The notes under the pieces were generated by a model, which was not told the DNA's origin, ran no database searches, and saw only the letters and a list, made by a program, of their open reading frames with translations. A program made the position numbers and the translations under genes. A DNA stretch of 16,005 nt, taken from Clostridiales bacterium (GTDB lineage Bacteria > Bacillota > Clostridia > Christensenellales > CAG-1252). Where the stretch lies: positions 1 through 16,005 of the forward strand of contig DMCI01000016.1 of NCBI GenBank assembly GCA_003445835.1. The letters run 5' to 3'. How positions within the stretch are numbered: the first letter of the stretch is position 1; the number at the start of each line of letters is the position of its first letter. Shown piece after piece: positions 13,624-16,005 of the stretch.

Positions 13624-16005
13624 ATGGAAAAAGCTTTCAAATCAAAGTCAACAGTATTCATCGTGTTGCTTATCGTGATGTTTGCATTTGCGATTCTCAC
13701 GACCACCGTACTATCTGCAAGTCCTGATAAGGTGGCGGAAGCTTCCGCGGCGTCGTCCATCAGTCTCAGTCAACTTGCGGGTGGAAGTTGGACATGGAGT
13801 GCTAGTGATCACTCAAATAAAGTAACAATAGGTCAATGGAATGGGAATGGATTTAAACGCTATACAGACAACACCTTAGGTGTCGGCTACTGCTATGATT
13901 CAGGTTCATGGGTAAGTACTGGCGCTTTAGAATATGCTGTTCCTAGTGGCCAAACAATCGAATCGTTTACCCTATCAATAACGACAACGGCAGCGGTCAG
14001 AATTCAGTATTCAATTTATAAAAAGGGGAATAAAAACCCATATGGATATGATTATCCTGATTCAGGTATTTCTGCGCAAAGCGGAAATACTTATAGTGTC
14101 ACAAACTCTCCAATATATCATAGAGGCACTTATAAAGGAGTCAATCTAACAGGTGGCGATAAAATTACATTTAGAATATATGATGGCGATGTTGATGATC
14201 GTGGAAATACCATTTATACAGGCGGTAAAGTTGCAAGAGACAACAATATTGCGGTGACTTCGCTTTCAATAACGCTCAATAACGCGGCCTATTCTGTAAG
14301 TATCACGGCGGGCACGGGCATAAAGGAAGCGTTCCTTTCGACTAGTTCAGGTGCTACAAGCGGTTCTGCAAGCGGAACCAAATTTGACGTAGACTCGTAT
14401 GTCTATGGTTTTGTCAAGCTGAATGCTGGATACAGAAAGCCCAACAGCGCAAATTGGACGCTTATCGATGGCACCGCCAACCAAGAAAATGCAATTTATC
14501 GTGTCGCAGAACAAAAAGTTAGTTCACAGAATATTAATTTTGGAACTATAAATGCTGAAGCGAAAACCAAAAATTTGTATAAGATGGATGGCTCTATAAG
14601 TAAAGGTTATGAAACGTTAAATTGGGGTCAGGCGAAAACCATTCCCGCTATCACAAAAACAGGCTATAATTTTGTAAATTATAATACCGCAGTAGACGGC
14701 GCAGGCACAACGTACGGCGACAGTTCCGGCGTAACACTGACAGCGGCACAGGTCAACGCCATCATCGATAGTTCAATAAGCAGCTTCTATGCACAATGGT
14801 CCGCAAAGACCTTCGACGTCACTTTTGACAAGAGAGGCGGAACGGGAGGCGATGACGGTGTGACGATGACGTATGATCAGCCTGCACCTGGTACCATTGC
14901 TGTCCCATCAAAACCAGGATATATTTTCCAGGGATATCAAGCCACTCATCCTACCAATTATTCTGTTATAGATGTGTATAATTCAAATGGTGAAGCAACT
15001 TCTTATAAGTGGCAGATTGACTCTGCCGTCAGCCCGAGAGCAGTTTGGTACGGGAAACAGTACAAGGCATATATTGCTGCAGGTACGGGTGTGAAAAGCG
15101 TGTATTTGAGCACAAATACCAATGCAACTCCTGGTTCCGATTCCGCAAAGCCTAGTGGAACTTCTTTTACAAACGGCCAATACGTGAATGCATATATCGT
15201 TTTGGAAAGAGGCTATGTTCCGGTTGGAGACTGGACACTCACCAGTGGCGATCATTATGTTGGCGATGGAGTCTTCCGAAAATCAGTTATGGTCGACATT
15301 GCGTCTGACGAAGAAGAAGACCTTCAATACGATTTCGGCACAATTAATGCTGAGTTGGGCAATTTTGCCGTAGGTATCTCCGCAGGGACGGGCGTCAGCA
15401 CGGTCAAGTTGTCCGCAAAAGATGACGGAACAGATCTTGTCAATGCAAACAGCAAGTTTGTTTTTGATTCACAAGTTTATGCCTATGCGACGCTTTCCGT
15501 TGGCTACAATGCACAAGACGGATGGACATTGATTGATGGTGAATCCAATACAGCAGGCGCGTTGTACCTTGTCGACACAATAGAACATATCGACATAGAC
15601 AGTGATTTTGGCGCAATCAGCGCAACACCAAAACAATACACAGTCACTCTTGAAGGGTTGGATGACCCAATTACGGCAACTTATGATGCTCCGCTTTCTG
15701 CAATTGAACAATTGCCGACTCGCGAAGGCTATGACTTTGTCGGTTATTTCGACGCACAAGAGGGCGGAAATCAATATATCAATGCGGACGGCTCTGCAAC
15801 CGACCGTATTTGGAACATCAATGAAGAAAAGCCGCAACTCTTTGCGCATTGGACAAAGACAATGGACGTTGTAATCACAGGTTTTGTCGGTGAATATGAC
15901 GGACAAGAACACACAATCTCTATCGTCGTAAACGATCCTGAAACAGGCGCAGTCATCAAATACGGCACGACGGAGGGCGTCTATGATTTGGACGACGCTC
16001 CTACG
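13624..16005 (+). CDS. Large secreted repeat protein with InlB-B-like repeats (3' end outside window)
   Basis: The frame is open for 794 codons to the right edge. A signal peptide (MEKAFKSKSTVFIVLL...TTTVLSA, about 1-33) directs export. Residues about 40-220 form a beta-rich domain of unknown type (GSWTWSASDHS, LSITTTAAVRIQYS). Then follow three copies of a module AGTG...LS...WTL...FG(T/A)I(N/S)A at about 223-312, 483-577 and 580-671. Between and after them are InlB-B/Listeria-Bacteroides-type repeats (about 316-394, 397-478 and 672-747; motifs TGYNFVNY, KPGYIFQGY, REGYDFVGYF and AQW/AHW ends). From 748 an MBG/YDG-like module begins (GEYDGQEHTI, KYGTTEGVY). The likely role is adhesion or cell-surface matrix. 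The SD GGAGGT is 4-5 bases before ATG. Composition is visibly more AT-rich than in the left lipoprotein. Confidence 0.92.
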   Translation, partial: MEKAFKSKSTVFIVLLIVMFAFAILTTTVLSASPDKVAEASAASSISLSQLAGGSWTWSASDHSNKVTIGQWNGNGFKRYTDNTLGVGYCYDSGSWVSTGALEYAVPSGQTIESFTLSITTTAAVRIQYSIYKKGNKNPYGYDYPDSGISAQSGNTYSVTNSPIYHRGTYKGVNLTGGDKITFRIYDGDVDDRGNTIYTGGKVARDNNIAVTSLSITLNNAAYSVSITAGTGIKEAFLSTSSGATSGSASGTKFDVDSYVYGFVKLNAGYRKPNSANWTLIDGTANQENAIYRVAEQKVSSQNINFGTINAEAKTKNLYKMDGSISKGYETLNWGQAKTIPAITKTGYNFVNYNTAVDGAGTTYGDSSGVTLTAAQVNAIIDSSISSFYAQWSAKTFDVTFDKRGGTGGDDGVTMTYDQPAPGTIAVPSKPGYIFQGYQATHPTNYSVIDVYNSNGEATSYKWQIDSAVSPRAVWYGKQYKAYIAAGTGVKSVYLSTNTNATPGSDSAKPSGTSFTNGQYVNAYIVLERGYVPVGDWTLTSGDHYVGDGVFRKSVMVDIASDEEEDLQYDFGTINAELGNFAVGISAGTGVSTVKLSAKDDGTDLVNANSKFVFDSQVYAYATLSVGYNAQDGWTLIDGESNTAGALYLVDTIEHIDIDSDFGAISATPKQYTVTLEGLDDPITATYDAPLSAIEQLPTREGYDFVGYFDAQEGGNQYINADGSATDRIWNINEEKPQLFAHWTKTMDVVITGFVGEYDGQEHTISIVVNDPETGAVIKYGTTEGVYDLDDAPT
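14290..14560 (+). repeat. Repeat module copy 1 (AGTG/WTL/FGTINA)
   Basis: Residues 223-312: SITAGTGIKEAFLS, then FDVDSYVYGFVKLNAGY, NWTLIDG and NFGTINAE. It is separated from copies 2 and 3 by InlB-B-like repeats. Confidence 0.75.
15070..15354 (+). repeat. Repeat module copy 2 (AGTG/WTL/FGTINA)
   Basis: Residues 483-577: IAAGTGVKSVYLS, then FTNGQYVNAYIVLERGY, DWTLTSG and DFGTINAE. It contains a short acidic insert (SDEEED) before the last strand. Confidence 0.75.
15361..15636 (+). repeat. Repeat module copy 3 (AGTG/WTL/FGAISA)
   Basis: Residues 580-671: ISAGTGVSTVKLS, then FVFDSQVYAYATLSVGY, GWTLIDG and DFGAISAT. It directly follows copy 2. Confidence 0.75.

Overview
The window looks like chromosomal DNA of a Gram-positive, low-to-moderate G+C bacterium of the Bacillota, probably an uncultured Clostridia-like gut commensal. 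The reasons are strong purine-rich ribosome binding sites, TTGACA-N17-TATAAT type promoters, many hairpin-plus-U terminators, a c-di-GMP-I riboswitch of clostridial type, a protein with a uL15-like tail that I know from Clostridia, and large secreted proteins built from bacterial Ig-like (MBG), 'YDG' and InlB-B type repeats. The lineage is inferred; no rRNA or tRNA is present.

Layout. (1) 1-2009, minus strand: the N-terminal 669 codons of a large repeat-built lipoprotein whose end lies off the left edge, with its own promoter. (2) 2010-2749: a gene-free leader region on the minus strand. A strong promoter leads into a c-di-GMP-I riboswitch, an intrinsic terminator, about 90 nt without an ORF, and a second terminator. 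(3) 2750-5077, minus: a cytoplasmic GH31 glycoside hydrolase with a promoter, a perfect 17-bp operator-like palindrome and a terminator. (4) 5151-6807, plus: a possible tiny membrane protein, a protein with a uL15-like C-terminus, and a pseudogene made of a flavodoxin fragment joined to an acetyltransferase fragment. (5) 6944-9627: a divergent redox cluster. A TetR-type regulator and a shikimate-kinase-like protein read leftward; an aldo/keto reductase and a flavodoxin read rightward. (6) 9755-13016, minus: a ribbon-helix-helix protein followed by the ClpB disaggregase in one operon. (7) 13080-13623: a decayed tyrosine-recombinase fragment and otherwise unassigned sequence. (8) 13624-16005, plus: the first 794 codons of a large secreted protein with InlB-B-like repeats and three copies of an approximately 92-residue module I do not recognise, running off the right edge.

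How the parts fit. Two surface proteins flank a housekeeping and metabolic core. The most interesting element is the c-di-GMP riboswitch upstream of the left lipoprotein. Its sequence shows a nested alternative fold linking aptamer and terminator, which predicts that c-di-GMP promotes termination. Yet no ORF lies between its two terminators, so its product may be a long leader for the lipoprotein or a ligand-controlled non-coding RNA. The redox cluster, with a TetR-family repressor divergent from an aldo/keto reductase and flavodoxin, looks like a small inducible regulon. The flavodoxin-acetyltransferase chimera at 6.6 kb shows that a second, diverged flavodoxin once lay nearby.
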